Assembly: GCF_036409155.1 (NCBI RefSeq)
Contig: NZ_JAZGLW010000001.1
Location: forward strand, 3,100,001-3,164,000
Direction: 5' to 3'
DNA length: 64,000 bases
Origin: Mycobacterium sp. 050128
Lineage (GTDB): Bacteria > Actinomycetota > Actinomycetes > Mycobacteriales > Mycobacteriaceae
In this document: positions 53,007 to 62,735 of the stretch, in pieces
How the letters are laid out: each line of letters starts with the position of its first letter
Position numbering within the stretch: position 1 is the stretch's first letter
Notes under the pieces: generated by a model
What the model saw: only the letters and a program-made list of their open reading frames with translations
Told to the model about the DNA's origin: nothing
Databases searched by the model: none
Position numbers and translations under genes: made by a program

Positions 53007-54161
53007 TCAGCCTGCCGCGTCGCTGTTGTAGCCCCGAGGGATCTCGAACGTGAATTCGTGGTCGCAAATTCGGACGTGATCGCCGTCCTTCAGCGTGGCC
53101 GCCGAGCGGATGCGCTGGTGTTGAACGTGGACGCCATTGGACGACCGCAGGTCGTTGATGACGTAGCTGGTGCCGGTGTCGACGATGACGGCGTGATGGC
53201 GGCTCACATTGGCGCTGGCCAGGATGATGTCGTTGTCACTGAGACGCCCGATCCGGGTCTCTGCCATGCGCAGTGGGTAACTGCGACCCGACGCCTCGTG
53301 CAGGTAGGCGGCGGGCTTGCCGGCGGGGACCTTGGTGCGCTGGTCCAGCAGGGTGATGGTGCCGACCGCCGTGGTCCTGGCCGATTTCTTGGCGTCCAGC
53401 GGCTCCTGGCGCAGGATCTTCTCGTTCAGCTCGCGCAACGTCGGGCCGGGGTCGATCCCGAGCTCGTCGGCGAGTGTCGTCTTCACCCGGCGGTACGCGG
53501 CCAGCGCGTCGGATTGGCGGTCGGTCAGATAGTAGGCGGTGATCAACTGGGCCCACAGCGGCTCGCGATAGGGGTGCTCGGTGATCAGGACTTCGAGGTC
53601 GCTGACCACGGAGGCGCCACGTCCGCAAGCGATTTCGGCCTCTGCCTTCGCGGTGTGGACGAGAATTTTTTCCTCCATGAGCGAGGTGGCGAAGGTGTCG
53701 ACGAACTGAAAGTCGCGCAGGTCCTCGAGCACCGGTCCCCGCCATTGCGCCAACGCCGTCGACAGGTGCTGGCTCGCCTGCTCGAACCTGCTGAGCGCGG
53801 CCGCCTGCACGCCCGCGGTCTTCTCGGTGATGAACCGTCCCAGATCGCAACTGTTTTCGTCGACGGCCAGCCGGTAACCCGGCGGCGCGGCGGCCAGCAC
53901 CGCCCGGGGATCGATACCGGCGCCGGTGAGCAGTTTGCGCAGATTGGACACATACGAGTGGATGCTGGCCCGCGCACCGGACGGGGGCTCGTCCTCCCAC
54001 AGGGCGTTGATCAGCCGTTCGACGCCGACCGGGCTGTTCCGGTTCATCAGCAGCATGGCCAGCACCGCGCGTTGTTTGGGTGTGCCCAGCGGCACCATGG
54101 TGCCGTCAACAGTCATCTCCAACGGCCCGAGCAGGCCGAATTCGAGACTTTTGTCTACCAT
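53007..54161 (-). CDS. embR: Transcriptional regulator EmbR
   Basis: A 384-residue SARP-type activator. Order: OmpR-like winged helix (about 8-100, with GTPKQRAVLAMLLMNR), bacterial transcriptional activation domain (about 105-250, with WRGPVLEDLRDFQFVDTFA and HPYREPLWAQLITAYYLTDRQ), and a C-terminal FHA domain (about 300-375, ETRIGRLSDNDIILASANVSRHH). The FHA domain reads PknH phosphorylation and boosts embCAB transcription in M. tuberculosis. ATG at 54161 gives the family N-terminus; upstream open codons are dubious. It lies next to the kinase block on the same strand. The 284 bp upstream of it hold no gene I can support. Confidence 0.92.
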   Translation of the reverse strand: MVDKSLEFGLLGPLEMTVDGTMVPLGTPKQRAVLAMLLMNRNSPVGVERLINALWEDEPPSGARASIHSYVSNLRKLLTGAGIDPRAVLAAAPPGYRLAVDENSCDLGRFITEKTAGVQAAALSRFEQASQHLSTALAQWRGPVLEDLRDFQFVDTFATSLMEEKILVHTAKAEAEIACGRGASVVSDLEVLITEHPYREPLWAQLITAYYLTDRQSDALAAYRRVKTTLADELGIDPGPTLRELNEKILRQEPLDAKKSARTTAVGTITLLDQRTKVPAGKPAAYLHEASGRSYPLRMAETRIGRLSDNDIILASANVSRHHAVIVDTGTSYVINDLRSSNGVHVQHQRIRSAATLKDGDHVRICDHEFTFEIPRGYNSDAAG

Positions 54162-54444
54162 CGTCGCTAACCAGCCCTTCCGGGTTCCCTGCGCGGCGTC
54201 ACCTGCCCATACGGTGTCATTCCTTGACATTGTGATACGAACACCCCGGAATTCGGTAATACCGGTGGAGATTGGTGTGCCGCGGGCTTCGGCTTCGCCA
54301 TCGGCTGAAATGCGTTCCCTGCCAGCATGATCATCGACCGCTCGCCCGAATCCGGTTGGGATTCCTCGAAAACGCATGAGGCGAGCAGCCGACCCGAGGC
54401 GTGTGCTTCGGGTGGCTGCCCGCCGGTTTGACGTCGGTGTCCGG

Positions 54445-55170
54445 CTAGGTGGTGAATACCATCAGCTGCTTGCCGGCCTCCCAGGCTTTCATGAAGAGCG
54501 CCATCGGGATCTGCTCGTCGCGGCCGTCCTTGGTGCCGCTGTCGTTGAGGTGCACCACGTTGTTGGCGGTGTCGATACCGGTGACCACCACCGCGTGGTC
54601 GCCCCGGGGGTTGCCGTTGTCGTCCTTGTTTTCGACGGGTTGGCCCCAGATGAGCTCTCCGTTGACGCTGACGATGACCTGGTGGCCCTCGCCGAGTTGC
54701 TCCTCGAGTCCTTCGATGCCACCGAGGATGCCGTCTTTGGCGGCGTGCTCCTTATTGGTGATCGTGGCGTTGATCTTGTAAAGCGCCAGCAATGTCGGGA
54801 TGTCCGCAAAGCTGGTGCCCATACCGGAATTCGGGTTTTTGGTGTTGGCCGGCGTGGTGTAGATCGAGCCGGGGTGCACGACGCTCGGCGTGGCTTGCGC
54901 CACCGTGATGATGGCCCGCTCCGAGGGCTCCTTGCCGGTGATCTGGCCGATCACGTCGGCGCTCGACATCAGGACGCAGTCGTCGTATTTCTGGTAGCGC
55001 CAGTACTTGGCGGCGGCTACCGGATCGCCGTACATCGTGCCCGCGGCCGCGTCGGCGGGGCCGGCCAATCCCAGCGCGACGGCACCGGCGATGACTGCCA
55101 GGGTGGCGGTCTTGGCGATCGTGGCGATCTTGGCGGTCTTTGCGGTCTTGGCGGTCTTTGCGGTCTTCAT
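54445..55170 (-). CDS. Secreted C39-like papain-fold peptidase
   Basis: A 241-residue exported protein in the Rv1268c position. An unusual N-terminus with seven Lys/Thr-type tripeptide units precedes a hydrophobic stretch (LAVIAGAVALGLAGPADA) and cleavage after about ADA. The mature part has a C39-like active-site layout: Cys in YDDCVLMSSADV, His in GDHAVVVTGID and an acidic/Asn residue in HLNDSGTKDG. It may cleave secreted peptides or wall proteins. A ribosome site AAAGGG precedes the start. Similar peptidases occur in many mycobacteria without known substrates. Confidence 0.75.
   Translation of the reverse strand: MKTAKTAKTAKTAKIATIAKTATLAVIAGAVALGLAGPADAAAGTMYGDPVAAAKYWRYQKYDDCVLMSSADVIGQITGKEPSERAIITVAQATPSVVHPGSIYTTPANTKNPNSGMGTSFADIPTLLALYKINATITNKEHAAKDGILGGIEGLEEQLGEGHQVIVSVNGELIWGQPVENKDDNGNPRGDHAVVVTGIDTANNVVHLNDSGTKDGRDEQIPMALFMKAWEAGKQLMVFTT
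55105..55167 (-). repeat. 9-bp tandem repeat coding the signal-peptide n-region
   Basis: Seven consecutive 9-bp units, AAGACCGCM with a few base changes, directly after the ATG of the C39-like gene, translating to repeated Lys-Thr-Ala (later Lys-Ile-Ala and Thr-Ile-Ala). In-frame unit gain or loss would change only the number of positive charges ahead of the signal helix. Confidence 0.8.
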
Positions 55171-55327
55171 GGGAGTCCCCTTTCTCGTCCCGCGCTAGTG
55201 CGGGGTGGTTGAGAAAAGGCTCTGGTTGTGGCCTATTTGTTATCTCCACGAATTCTTGGAGTGACCTCGCGCCGCGCCGAACGGCGTACGCGCAGCGATG
55301 AAGACCGTGCTCAGACGGTGTGGAGGG

Positions 55328-55690
55328 CTAGTTGCAGGCCCACGTGTCGATGGAGCCGCCACCGAGTTTGGTCAGCGCGTCCTTCATCGCGGCGGCCAGG
55401 GTGGAGCCGACCCCGCCCTGGAATGCCTTGCCGTTGGTCGCGACGGCGCCGCAATCGGTGAAGCTGGTGAGCACCTTGCAGTCCGTGTAGGCGCAGTTTT
55501 TGACCGCGGTGGCCTCCGCGGCCGGCCGGGTTGGGTAGTCCCAGCTGCGGCCCCAGGAACCGTTGCTGGAGTAGGCAATCGCGCCGTATTGATCGGCGGC
55601 ACCGACCGCGGGAGCCAGCGCGACGCTGATTGCGGCGGCAGCGGCCGTGCCGGCCACCGTGAACCGCCGACGACGAGTAATCATCCTCAT
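55328..55690 (-). CDS. Secreted DUF4189 protein (Rv1269c homologue)
   Basis: A 120-residue protein with twin-Arg-rich start (MITRRRRFTV) and a hydrophobic signal peptide ending near VGAADQ. The DUF4189 domain shows YGAIAYSSNGSWGRSWDYPT, four or more Cys (KNCAYTDCKVL, TDCGAV, WACN) and a C-terminal DALTKLGGGSIDTWACN, matching Rv1269c closely. Function unknown; the cysteines should form disulfides outside the cell. Start ATG 55690 has GGAAAGGA ahead of it. Confidence 0.88.
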   Translation of the reverse strand: MRMITRRRRFTVAGTAAAAAISVALAPAVGAADQYGAIAYSSNGSWGRSWDYPTRPAAEATAVKNCAYTDCKVLTSFTDCGAVATNGKAFQGGVGSTLAAAMKDALTKLGGGSIDTWACN

Positions 55691-55774
55691 TGGTGATTCC
55701 TTTCCGAATGCCGGCGGTCCGGCGGTTTCCACGTTTTCCAGGGGTTGCGATTCCACGCTTTTGGCCGGCTGCGC

Positions 55775-56509
55775 CTAAACGGGCTTGGTGGCGGTGACCG
55801 TCTTGCCCCAGTCGGACATCGTCAGCGTCACCGAGGTGTCGTTGGTGGGATGGACCTGAAGCTGGACCAGGTGTGAGGAGCCGTCCGAGGCGATCCAGAC
55901 CGTGGTGGGCACCGTCGTCACGCTCTGGGCGGTCAGCTTGGAGCCGGCCAGCGTGGCGACGTCGTCAGCCGACGAGCTGCCGGTGATCTTGGTGGTCGCG
56001 ACACCGTTGACCTGCTCGGTGCCGGCCACCGCGCCACCCTGCAGCTTCGACAGCAGGTTGGCCAACCCCTTGCTGGGGTCCAGCAGCACCGACACGTTGT
56101 AGATCGAGGCGCCGTTACCGAAGTCGGTGTAGACGCCGGGCTGCCCGAGATCGGAGTAAAGATGGCCGTCGACGTAGACGAATTTCGCGTCCTGCGGGGA
56201 TTTGCCGACCAGCAGCGTCGCGCTACCGGTGGCAACCGTCTGCGGGGTGTTGGAGATGTCGCCGTCGAGCTTGGTCACCCGCAGGTTGGGCACGTCGCCC
56301 TGGACCGCCACGCTGACATGCATCCCGGTGACCTTGGTCATCGCGTCGGAGGCCTGCTTGAGCAGGGTGGCCGCCTCGCCGCTGGAGGTGGTGGCGGTGG
56401 TCCCGGGCGATTTGCCGGTGCTCGAGTTGCTCGAGCAGCCACCGACAGCGAGGACGAGGGCGAGCGCGGCGGCAGCGGCGGCCGTAACGGTGTGAGGCGA
56501 GAGCTTCAT
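55775..56509 (-). CDS. lprA: Lipoprotein LprA (Rv1270c homologue)
   Basis: A 244-residue lipoprotein, the length I recall for M. tuberculosis LprA. Signal peptide with lipobox AVGGCSSN (lipidated Cys near residue 25), then the LppX/LprG fold: SVAVQGDVPNLRVTKLDGDI, FVYVDGHLYSDLGQPGVYTDFG and LVQLQVHPTNDTSVTLTMSDWG. Fold members carry triacylglycerides or other lipids to the outer membrane, and LprA is a TLR2 agonist in M. tuberculosis. Start ATG 56509 follows AAGGAGATGTCG. Confidence 0.93.
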   Translation of the reverse strand: MKLSPHTVTAAAAAALALVLAVGGCSSNSSTGKSPGTTATTSSGEAATLLKQASDAMTKVTGMHVSVAVQGDVPNLRVTKLDGDISNTPQTVATGSATLLVGKSPQDAKFVYVDGHLYSDLGQPGVYTDFGNGASIYNVSVLLDPSKGLANLLSKLQGGAVAGTEQVNGVATTKITGSSSADDVATLAGSKLTAQSVTTVPTTVWIASDGSSHLVQLQVHPTNDTSVTLTMSDWGKTVTATKPV

Positions 56510-56772
56510 CGACATCTCCTTGAAGTGTTGGCCACAGCTGCTTACTGCATAGCAACCGCCGCGCAGCAAATCAACAGCCGGAAGGTTTACATCGGATCTC
56601 GCGGCTGCATGAGTCGGCCGACTGCCGGACATGGGCAGCCGAGGGGGTGAATTACCGTGATTGACAGAGTTTTCCAGTGTGGCTTCGGTGTTGTGGACGC
56701 GACGGTGTCGTCGAGTGCGGCGCGGTCCCGGCGCGCAAGAGCGCCCGCCGGGGCGGCCTGCAAATGGCGAAT

Positions 56773-56801
56773 GGGGGGATCCCGGTTACCGAGATCCCCC
56801 C
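56773..56801 (-). terminator. Hairpin terminator after the first DUF732 gene
   Basis: GGGGGGATC - c - CGG tta CCG - a - GATCCCCCC: a 12-pair stem 17 bases after the stop of the DUF732 gene at 56819. No U-run, as is common in mycobacteria. The remaining 260 bp to lprA show no gene. Confidence 0.7.
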
Positions 56802-56818
56802 GCTAGCGGGTGGTGCGA

Positions 56819-57154
56819 TCAGCTGAGCGCGCCGCCGAATTGCGGGCAGTACGCGGTGGCCGCGTTGACGACGAAGTGGGCCGCCTGGCTGCTGGTCAGG
56901 TTCGTCTGGCCGACGACCTCGTTGGCGATGTCGACGCCGCTTTCGCCGGAGGCCAGCGCCTGGCACACCTTCTGGCCGTTGTTGACAGCCTGCGCGGGTG
57001 AGGTGAAGGTGACGCCCACCTTGTTCATCTGCGTGATGAAGGCATCGTCGACTGTGGTGGCGCCCGCAACGCCGGCGCTGGCGAGTGCAGCGATCCCGAT
57101 GGCGGCGGCGCCGATCGCGGTGCTGGCAATTGTGCGGATACGGTGAGCGAACAT
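56819..57154 (-). CDS. Secreted DUF732 protein (Rv1271c-like), copy 1
   Basis: A 111-residue exported protein: signal peptide (TAIGAAAIGIAALASAGVAGA, cleavage near AGA-TTV) and a DUF732 domain with FITQMNKVGVTF, two Cys (KVCQALASG and AYCPQFG) probably disulfide-bonded, and a C-terminal helix TSSQAAHFVVNAAT. It corresponds to Rv1271c. Small helical DUF732 proteins are secreted in large amounts; role unknown. A paralogue follows upstream at 57318. Confidence 0.87.
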   Translation of the reverse strand: MFAHRIRTIASTAIGAAAIGIAALASAGVAGATTVDDAFITQMNKVGVTFTSPAQAVNNGQKVCQALASGESGVDIANEVVGQTNLTSSQAAHFVVNAATAYCPQFGGALS

Positions 57155-57269
57155 TGCTGTGGTCCTTTCGGGTGGGCGGTCTGGCTGCTGATGAACACAG
57201 CGTTGCGCCCACGCCTAAAAGGATTCTCAATGGCTTGGTCGGCCCCGGCCGAGACGGTAAACAGCGAAT

Positions 57270-57298
57270 GGGGGATCCCGGGTGACCCGGGACCCCCC
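57270..57298 (-). terminator. Hairpin terminator after the second DUF732 gene
   Basis: GGGGG - a - TCCCGGG tga CCCGGGA - CCCCC, a 12-pair stem with one bulge, 20 bases after the stop of the gene at 57318. Flanks (ATTCGC then a T-rich triplet on the minus strand) match those of the hairpin at 56773, so the terminator was duplicated with the gene. Confidence 0.75.
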
Positions 57299-57317
57299 AT
57301 CCAGTGGGTGGGTGCGA

Positions 57318-57653
57318 TCAGGTGAGCTGCGGGGCGAGTGCCGGGCAGAAGGCGTGGGTCGCGTCGACGACGAAGTAGGCCGCCTGGTGGCTGGTCAGGT
57401 CCGTCTGCCGCAGGATCTCGGCGGCGACGTCGGTCCCGGTTTTCCCGGCGGCGAGTTCCTGGCAGACCTTGTGGCCGTCCTTGATGGCGTCCGCCGGCGA
57501 GCTGAAGGAGATGCCGAGCTTGTCCATCTGAGCGAGGAACGCGTCGTCTGCGGTGGTGGCTCCGGCGGTACCGGCGGTACCGACCGCGACCATCCCGATG
57601 GCGGCGGCGCCGATGATGGTGCTGGCGATGGTGTTGATACGGCGAGTGAACAT
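57318..57653 (-). CDS. Secreted DUF732 protein, copy 2
   Basis: A 111-residue paralogue of the gene at 56819: same length, signal peptide (IGAAAIGMVAVGTAGTAGA), FLAQMDKLGISFSSPADAIKDG and TSHQAAYFVVDATHAFCPALA. The two differ mostly in the mature surface. A tandem duplication of this Rv1271c-type gene. A ribosome site AAAAGGATC precedes the ATG. Confidence 0.87.
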   Translation of the reverse strand: MFTRRINTIASTIIGAAAIGMVAVGTAGTAGATTADDAFLAQMDKLGISFSSPADAIKDGHKVCQELAAGKTGTDVAAEILRQTDLTSHQAAYFVVDATHAFCPALAPQLT

Positions 57654-57784
57654 TGTTCTGATCCTTTTCAGGTGTGCGGTTGGGGTGCTGATGGGACTAG
57701 CGTCAGCCGCACTTCTAAATGGATCCTCTATAACTTCTTGGCGTCGTTTCAGTCACGTCTCAGGTTCGCGCTGCGGCCGACAAC

Positions 57785-59689
57785 TCAGGCCCTGGTCATC
57801 GCGTAATAGGCGCCGCGGCGGGCCATCAGTTCGGCGTGATTGCCCTGTTCGACGACGCGCCCGGACTCGACCACCACGATGCGATCGGCACCACGGATCG
57901 TCGAAAGACGATGTGCGATAACGAAACTCGTTCGGTCGCGACGAAGCTCGTGCATGGCACGCGCAATAAGCGCCTCGGTGCGGGTGTCCACCGAGCTGGT
58001 TGCCTCGTCCAGGATCAGCAGCTGTGGACGGGCCAGGAATGCGCGGGCGATCGTGATGAGCTGCTTCTCGCCGGCGCTGATGTTGGCGCCGTCGCCGGTG
58101 ACCCGGGTCTGGTAGCCGGCCGGCAGGGTCTGGACAAAGCGGTCGACATAGGCCGCTCGGGCGGCTTCGACCACCTCGTGCGCGCCGGCCCCGGGGCGTC
58201 CATAGGCGATGTTCTCCGCGATGGTCCCGTCGAACAGCCAGGTGTCTTGCAGCACCATGCCGATTCGCGATCGCAGGGCTTGCCTGCTCATCGTGGTGAT
58301 GTCGACGCCGTCGACCAGGATGCGGCCAGAATCGACGTCGTAGAACCGCATCAGCAGGTTCACCAGCGTGGTCTTGCCCGCTCCGGTCGGTCCGACGATC
58401 GCCACGGTGCTGCCCGGCTCGGCCGTCATCGACAGGTCTTCGATCACCGGCGTGCCGGCGCGGTAGGCAAAGTTCACGTGCTGGAACTCGACACGTCCGC
58501 GCGGCTGCGGGGCCTGGCCGTTGGGCGGCGTCGGCGTGGGATCCGGCGCTTCCTCGGGCTCGTCGAGCAGCTCGAACACCCGCTCGGCGCTGGCCACCCC
58601 GGATTGCAGGGTGTTGTACATCCCGGCCACCTGGCTCAGCGGCGTGTTGAACTGCCGGACGTATTGGATGAACGCCTGGATGTTGCCGAGGGTGATGTGC
58701 CCGGTGGCCACCTGCAGGCCGCCGATCACCGCGACCGCGACGTAGCCAAGGTTGCCGATGAACGTCGTCGCCGGCGCCACCAAACCGGAGAAGAACTGGG
58801 AGCCGAAGCTGGCGTGGTAGACGTCGTCGTTGAGGCTGCGGAATTGCTCGCGCGCCGCATCCCGGTGACCGAAGGTCTTGACCACCGTGAACCCGCTGTA
58901 GGTCTCCTCGATATGGGCGTTGAGCGCTCCGATGCTGGTCCACTGCGCCACGAACAGCCGGTGTGAGCGACGTGCGATCGCCCGGGACACCAGCAGCGAC
59001 AGCGGCACGGTCAGCACGGTGATCAGCGTCAACAGCGGTGAAATCGACAGCATCATGACCAGCACGGTGACCACGGTCAGGATCGACGTCAGCAGCTGGC
59101 TGATCGTCATCGACAGCGAGGATTGAACGTTGTCGATGTCGTTGGTCACCCGGCTCAGCAGCTCGCCGCGCAGCCGTCCGTCGAAGTAGGACAGTGGCAG
59201 TCGGTGGACCTTGTCCTCGACCTCGCGGCGCAGCGCGACCATGGTGCGCTGCAGGATGAGGTTGAGCAGCCGGGCTTGTGCCCAAATCAAGAGCGCGGCA
59301 ACGACGTACAGGGCCAGGGCAACTGCCAGCGTGTGTGCCACTGCGCCGAAGTCCACGCCGCGGCCGGGCACCACGTTCATTCCCGACAGCAGGTCGGCGA
59401 ACATCCCGTCACCGCGCGCTCGCGCTTGGGCGATGGCCTGTGCCTTGCTGATTCCCGCGGGCAGCCCACGCCCGATCACGCCGTTGAAGAGCAAATCGGT
59501 GGCGTGACCGAGGATTCGGGGAACAATGACGCCGATCACCGTGCCGGTCAGGCCCAAAGCGATCACCGCGATGCTCAGCGTTCGTTGGGGCGCAAGCCGT
59601 TTCACCAGCCGGGCCGCGGTGCCCCAGAAGTCGCGGGATCGCGTGCGGGGAGCGGTTTCCCGGGCGACCCGGTTCGTCGCCGTGGTCAC
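57785..59689 (-). CDS. ABC exporter subunit with fused permease and ATPase (Rv1272c homologue)
   Basis: A 634-residue half-transporter: N-terminal six-helix permease domain (about 40-360), then NBD with Walker [10 protein letters not shown], signature NISAGEKQ, Walker [10 protein letters not shown] and His-switch AHRLST. The signature is the NISAG variant, not LSGGQ, as in one half of heterodimeric exporters with one degenerate site. GTG at 59689 overlaps the partner's stop (GTGA) and follows AGGAGGAACGCA. Likely exports lipid or drug; in M. tuberculosis Rv1272c-Rv1273c are linked to lipid uptake or export. Confidence 0.92.
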   Translation of the reverse strand: MTTATNRVARETAPRTRSRDFWGTAARLVKRLAPQRTLSIAVIALGLTGTVIGVIVPRILGHATDLLFNGVIGRGLPAGISKAQAIAQARARGDGMFADLLSGMNVVPGRGVDFGAVAHTLAVALALYVVAALLIWAQARLLNLILQRTMVALRREVEDKVHRLPLSYFDGRLRGELLSRVTNDIDNVQSSLSMTISQLLTSILTVVTVLVMMLSISPLLTLITVLTVPLSLLVSRAIARRSHRLFVAQWTSIGALNAHIEETYSGFTVVKTFGHRDAAREQFRSLNDDVYHASFGSQFFSGLVAPATTFIGNLGYVAVAVIGGLQVATGHITLGNIQAFIQYVRQFNTPLSQVAGMYNTLQSGVASAERVFELLDEPEEAPDPTPTPPNGQAPQPRGRVEFQHVNFAYRAGTPVIEDLSMTAEPGSTVAIVGPTGAGKTTLVNLLMRFYDVDSGRILVDGVDITTMSRQALRSRIGMVLQDTWLFDGTIAENIAYGRPGAGAHEVVEAARAAYVDRFVQTLPAGYQTRVTGDGANISAGEKQLITIARAFLARPQLLILDEATSSVDTRTEALIARAMHELRRDRTSFVIAHRLSTIRGADRIVVVESGRVVEQGNHAELMARRGAYYAMTRA

Positions 59690-61434
59690 TGCGTTCCTCC
59701 TACTCCGGCGCCGACCGACTGCGAGTCGGCGAATTCCGCGTAGGTGGCGCAATCGTCGAGCAGCGACTCGTGGGTGCCCGAGCCGACAATTTTCCCGTCG
59801 TCGACGACGACGATCTGGTCGGCCTGCGACGCGGTCGAAATGCGCTGTGTAACAACGATGATGGTGGCGTCGCCGGAGATCTCCCGCAGTGCGGACCGGA
59901 CCTGCGCGTCGGTGTGCACGTCGAGCGCGGAGAACGCGTCGTCGAACAAGTAGATGGCCGGGCGGCGGATGACTGCCCGGGCGATCGCCAGCCGTTGCCG
60001 TTGTCCGCCGGAGAAATTCATCCCGGCCTGGGCGACGCGCATCCGCAGCCCGTCGGCGTGCTCCCGCACGAATTCGTCGGCCGCCGCGACCCGCAATGCT
60101 TCCCACATCTCCTCGTCGGTGGCGTCGGCCTTTCCGAGTCGGAGGTTCGCCGCGATCGTGCCGGAGAAGAGATAGCCGCGCTGCGGGACCAGGCCGATCG
60201 CCGACCAGAGCCGCTCGGTGTCGTAGTCGCGGACGTCGAGGCCGTCGAGCAGGACCGCGCCGTCGGTCGCGTCGTAGAGCCGACAGATCAGCGACACCAG
60301 CGTCGACTTACCCGAGCCGGTGCTGCCGACGACCGCGGTGGTGGTGCCGGGTAACGCGGTCAACGAGATATCTTGCAGCACAGGGCGGTCGGCGCCCGGA
60401 TAGGTGAACGTAGCACCGTCTAGGCGGACAACGCCGCTGATCATCCCCGCGTTCGGAAGCCGGGGGTGTTGCGGGCTGGCGATGGCGGGACGGGTGGACA
60501 GCACCTCGGTGATCCGCTCGGCGCAGACCGACGCTCGCGGCAGCACCACCAGCGTCATCGTCGCCATCAACACGGCCATCAGGATCTGCGTGAAGTAGGC
60601 AAGAAACGCGGTTAGCGAGCCGACCTGCATCTGGCCGTGATCGATGCGCAGCCCGCCGAACCAGATCAGCGCGACGCTGGACACGTTGATGGTCAGCGTG
60701 GTCACCGGCAGCATCAGCGCTTGCCAGTTGCCGGCGGTCAGGGATGCATTCGACAACGCGGTGTTGGCGCGGGAAAACCGTTCGCGCTCAAAGCTTTCGC
60801 GGGTGAAGGCCCGGACAACCCGCACGCCGGACAGTTGGTCGCGCAGTACCCGGTTGATGCCGTCGATCAGGGCCTGCATGCTGCGGAACAGCGGCAGCAT
60901 GTGCGACATGATCCAGTAGTTGGCCACGGCCAGGACCGGGACGCTGACCAGCAACAGCCAGGTCAGCGCGGCCTCTTGGTGGATGGCCATGAAGATTCCG
61001 CCGATGCACATGATCGGCGCGGTGATCAGTACCGTGCCCGTCATCTGAACCAGGTACTGGATCTGCCGGACGTCGTTGGTGCTGCGGGTCAGCAAAGTCG
61101 GCGCGCCGAATCGGGCAGTCTCGGGCTCGGAGAAGGTGGTGACCTGGTCGAACATCGCCAGGCGCAGGTCGCGGCCAAACCCCATCCCGGTCCGTGAGCC
61201 GAAATAGGTGGCCCCGACCGAGCACAGCACTTGCAGCCCGGTGACGGCCAGCATCACCATGCCGAGCCGGACGATCGTCGCGGTGTCGCCCTTGGCGACG
61301 CCGTCATCGATGATCGCGGCGTTGACCGTCGGCAGGTACAGCGTCGCCAGCGTGCTGATCAGTTGGAGCACCAGCAGCACCGCCACCAGCCGGCGGTACG
61401 GCCGGATGTACTGGCGCAGCAGTGCCAGAAGCAT
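59686..61434 (-). CDS. ABC exporter subunit (Rv1273c homologue)
   Basis: A 582-residue half-transporter with the M. tuberculosis Rv1273c N-terminus ([20 protein letters not shown]). Permease helices about 15-310; NBD with Walker [10 protein letters not shown], signature NFSGGQRQR, Walker [12 protein letters not shown], where Asp replaces the catalytic Glu after the Walker Asp, and TQRIS where His is normally seen. Thus one ATP site is degenerate, the usual heterodimer pattern with the partner encoded next. ATG 61434 gives the family start. lprB lies divergently 183 bp upstream. Confidence 0.92.
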   Translation of the reverse strand: MLLALLRQYIRPYRRLVAVLLVLQLISTLATLYLPTVNAAIIDDGVAKGDTATIVRLGMVMLAVTGLQVLCSVGATYFGSRTGMGFGRDLRLAMFDQVTTFSEPETARFGAPTLLTRSTNDVRQIQYLVQMTGTVLITAPIMCIGGIFMAIHQEAALTWLLLVSVPVLAVANYWIMSHMLPLFRSMQALIDGINRVLRDQLSGVRVVRAFTRESFERERFSRANTALSNASLTAGNWQALMLPVTTLTINVSSVALIWFGGLRIDHGQMQVGSLTAFLAYFTQILMAVLMATMTLVVLPRASVCAERITEVLSTRPAIASPQHPRLPNAGMISGVVRLDGATFTYPGADRPVLQDISLTALPGTTTAVVGSTGSGKSTLVSLICRLYDATDGAVLLDGLDVRDYDTERLWSAIGLVPQRGYLFSGTIAANLRLGKADATDEEMWEALRVAAADEFVREHADGLRMRVAQAGMNFSGGQRQRLAIARAVIRRPAIYLFDDAFSALDVHTDAQVRSALREISGDATIIVVTQRISTASQADQIVVVDDGKIVGSGTHESLLDDCATYAEFADSQSVGAGVGGTQ

Positions 61435-61616
61435 TTGGTAACTGTCGCATACGGCGCGCGTCGTGGGGCGCAGCACCGCCGGGCGGCTGGGTGCGCGAGC
61501 CACCTCCGGCAAACACTTCGAAATGCCTGCTCAGGTGGCGCGTCGGTGGTTGACCCGCCGGGCTGCCGCTACAGTGCATCGTGTGGACCAGCAGGCTGAG
61601 CAGAAGCAGGGTAGCG

Positions 61617-62168
61617 GTGCGTCGTAACCTCACGGCGCTAGCCCTTGCGGCGATCACCATCTTTGTCCCGGCGATTGCGGGCTGCTCGGGTTCCGGCGAC
61701 AACAAGCCGGGCGGGACGTCCTCGTCGACGCCGGGCAACGCCGAGGGCCACCACGGACCGATGTTTCCGCAGTGCGGAGGCATCAACGACCAGCAGGTGG
61801 CCGAGCTGACCAAAGTCAGCGGGCTGATCAACACGGCGCGCAATTCCGTGGGCTGCCAGTGGCTGGCCGGCGGCGGCATCCTCGGTCCGCACTTCTCTTT
61901 CTCCTGGTACCGCGGCAGCCCGATCGGGCGTGAGCGCAAGACCGAGGAGCTGTCGCGCGCCAGCGTCGACGACATCAACATCAACGGTCACAGCGGCTTC
62001 ATCGCTGTCGGTAATGAGCCGAACCTGGGCGACTCGCTGTGCGAGGTCGGCATTCAGTTCCAGGACGACTTCATCGAATGGTCGATCAGCTTTAGTCAAA
62101 AGCCCTTCCCGCCGCCGTGTGACATCGCCAAAGAACTGACTCGTCAATCGATTGCGAACTCGAAATGA
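61617..62168 (+). CDS. lprB: Lipoprotein LprB
   Basis: A 183-residue lipoprotein recognised from M. tuberculosis LprB (Rv1274): signal peptide with lipobox AIAGCSGSG (Cys near residue 23), FPQCGGINDQQVAELTKVSG, then the nearly invariant RNSVGCQWLAGGGILGPHFS and GSPIGRERKTEELSRASVDD segments. DUF3558 family; function unknown, located on the outer face of the membrane. GTG at 61617 fits the shorter family N-terminus; an upstream GTG at 61581 is open. It overlaps lprC by 4 bases. Confidence 0.9.
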   Translation: MRRNLTALALAAITIFVPAIAGCSGSGDNKPGGTSSSTPGNAEGHHGPMFPQCGGINDQQVAELTKVSGLINTARNSVGCQWLAGGGILGPHFSFSWYRGSPIGRERKTEELSRASVDDININGHSGFIAVGNEPNLGDSLCEVGIQFQDDFIEWSISFSQKPFPPPCDIAKELTRQSIANSK

Positions 62169-62713
62169 TGACAAGACGTGTCCGGACGGCGGTGGTCATC
62201 TTGACCACCGCGCTGATGATCCTGACCGGCTGCTCGAGGTCGATCGGCGGTAACGCCGTCAAGGCGGGCGCCGGCGGCGTACCGCGCAACAACAATTCCC
62301 AGCAGCAGTACCCGAACCTGCTCAAGGAATGTGAGGTTCTGACCAGCGACATCCTGGCCAAGACCGTGGGTGCCGACCCGCTCGACATTCAGAGCACGTT
62401 CGTCGGCGCGATCTGCCGGTGGCAGGCGGCCAACCCGGCCGGCCTGATCGACATCACCCGGTTCTGGTTCGAGCAGGGCAGCCTGAGCGAAGAGCGTAAG
62501 GTCGCCGACTTCCTCAAGTACAAGGTGGAGACCCGGACGATCGCGGGTGTGAGTTCCATCGTGATGCGCCCGGACGACCCGAATGGTGCCTGCGGCGTGG
62601 CCAGCGACGCCGCCGGTGTCGTGGGCTGGTGGGTCAACCCGCAAGCACCCGGCATCGATGCCTGCGGCCAGGCCCTCAAGCTGATGGAGCTGACGCTCTC
62701 GACGAACTCCTAG
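62165..62713 (+). CDS. lprC: Lipoprotein LprC
   Basis: A 182-residue lipoprotein (Rv1275 homologue): signal helix VILTTALMILTGC with lipobox ILTGC (Cys23), then a DUF3558 domain with YPNLLKECEVLTSD, AICRWQAANPAG, FWFEQGSLSEERK and a second Cys pair near NGACGVASD and DACGQALK. Paralogue of lprB and translated with it (ATGA overlap). The pair is divergent from the ABC exporter genes, which are conserved beside it in M. tuberculosis, so a joint envelope function is plausible. Confidence 0.92.
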   Translation: MMTRRVRTAVVILTTALMILTGCSRSIGGNAVKAGAGGVPRNNNSQQQYPNLLKECEVLTSDILAKTVGADPLDIQSTFVGAICRWQAANPAGLIDITRFWFEQGSLSEERKVADFLKYKVETRTIAGVSSIVMRPDDPNGACGVASDAAGVVGWWVNPQAPGIDACGQALKLMELTLSTNS

Positions 62714-62735
62714 CTCGTCGGCGCGGGCCCGGGCA

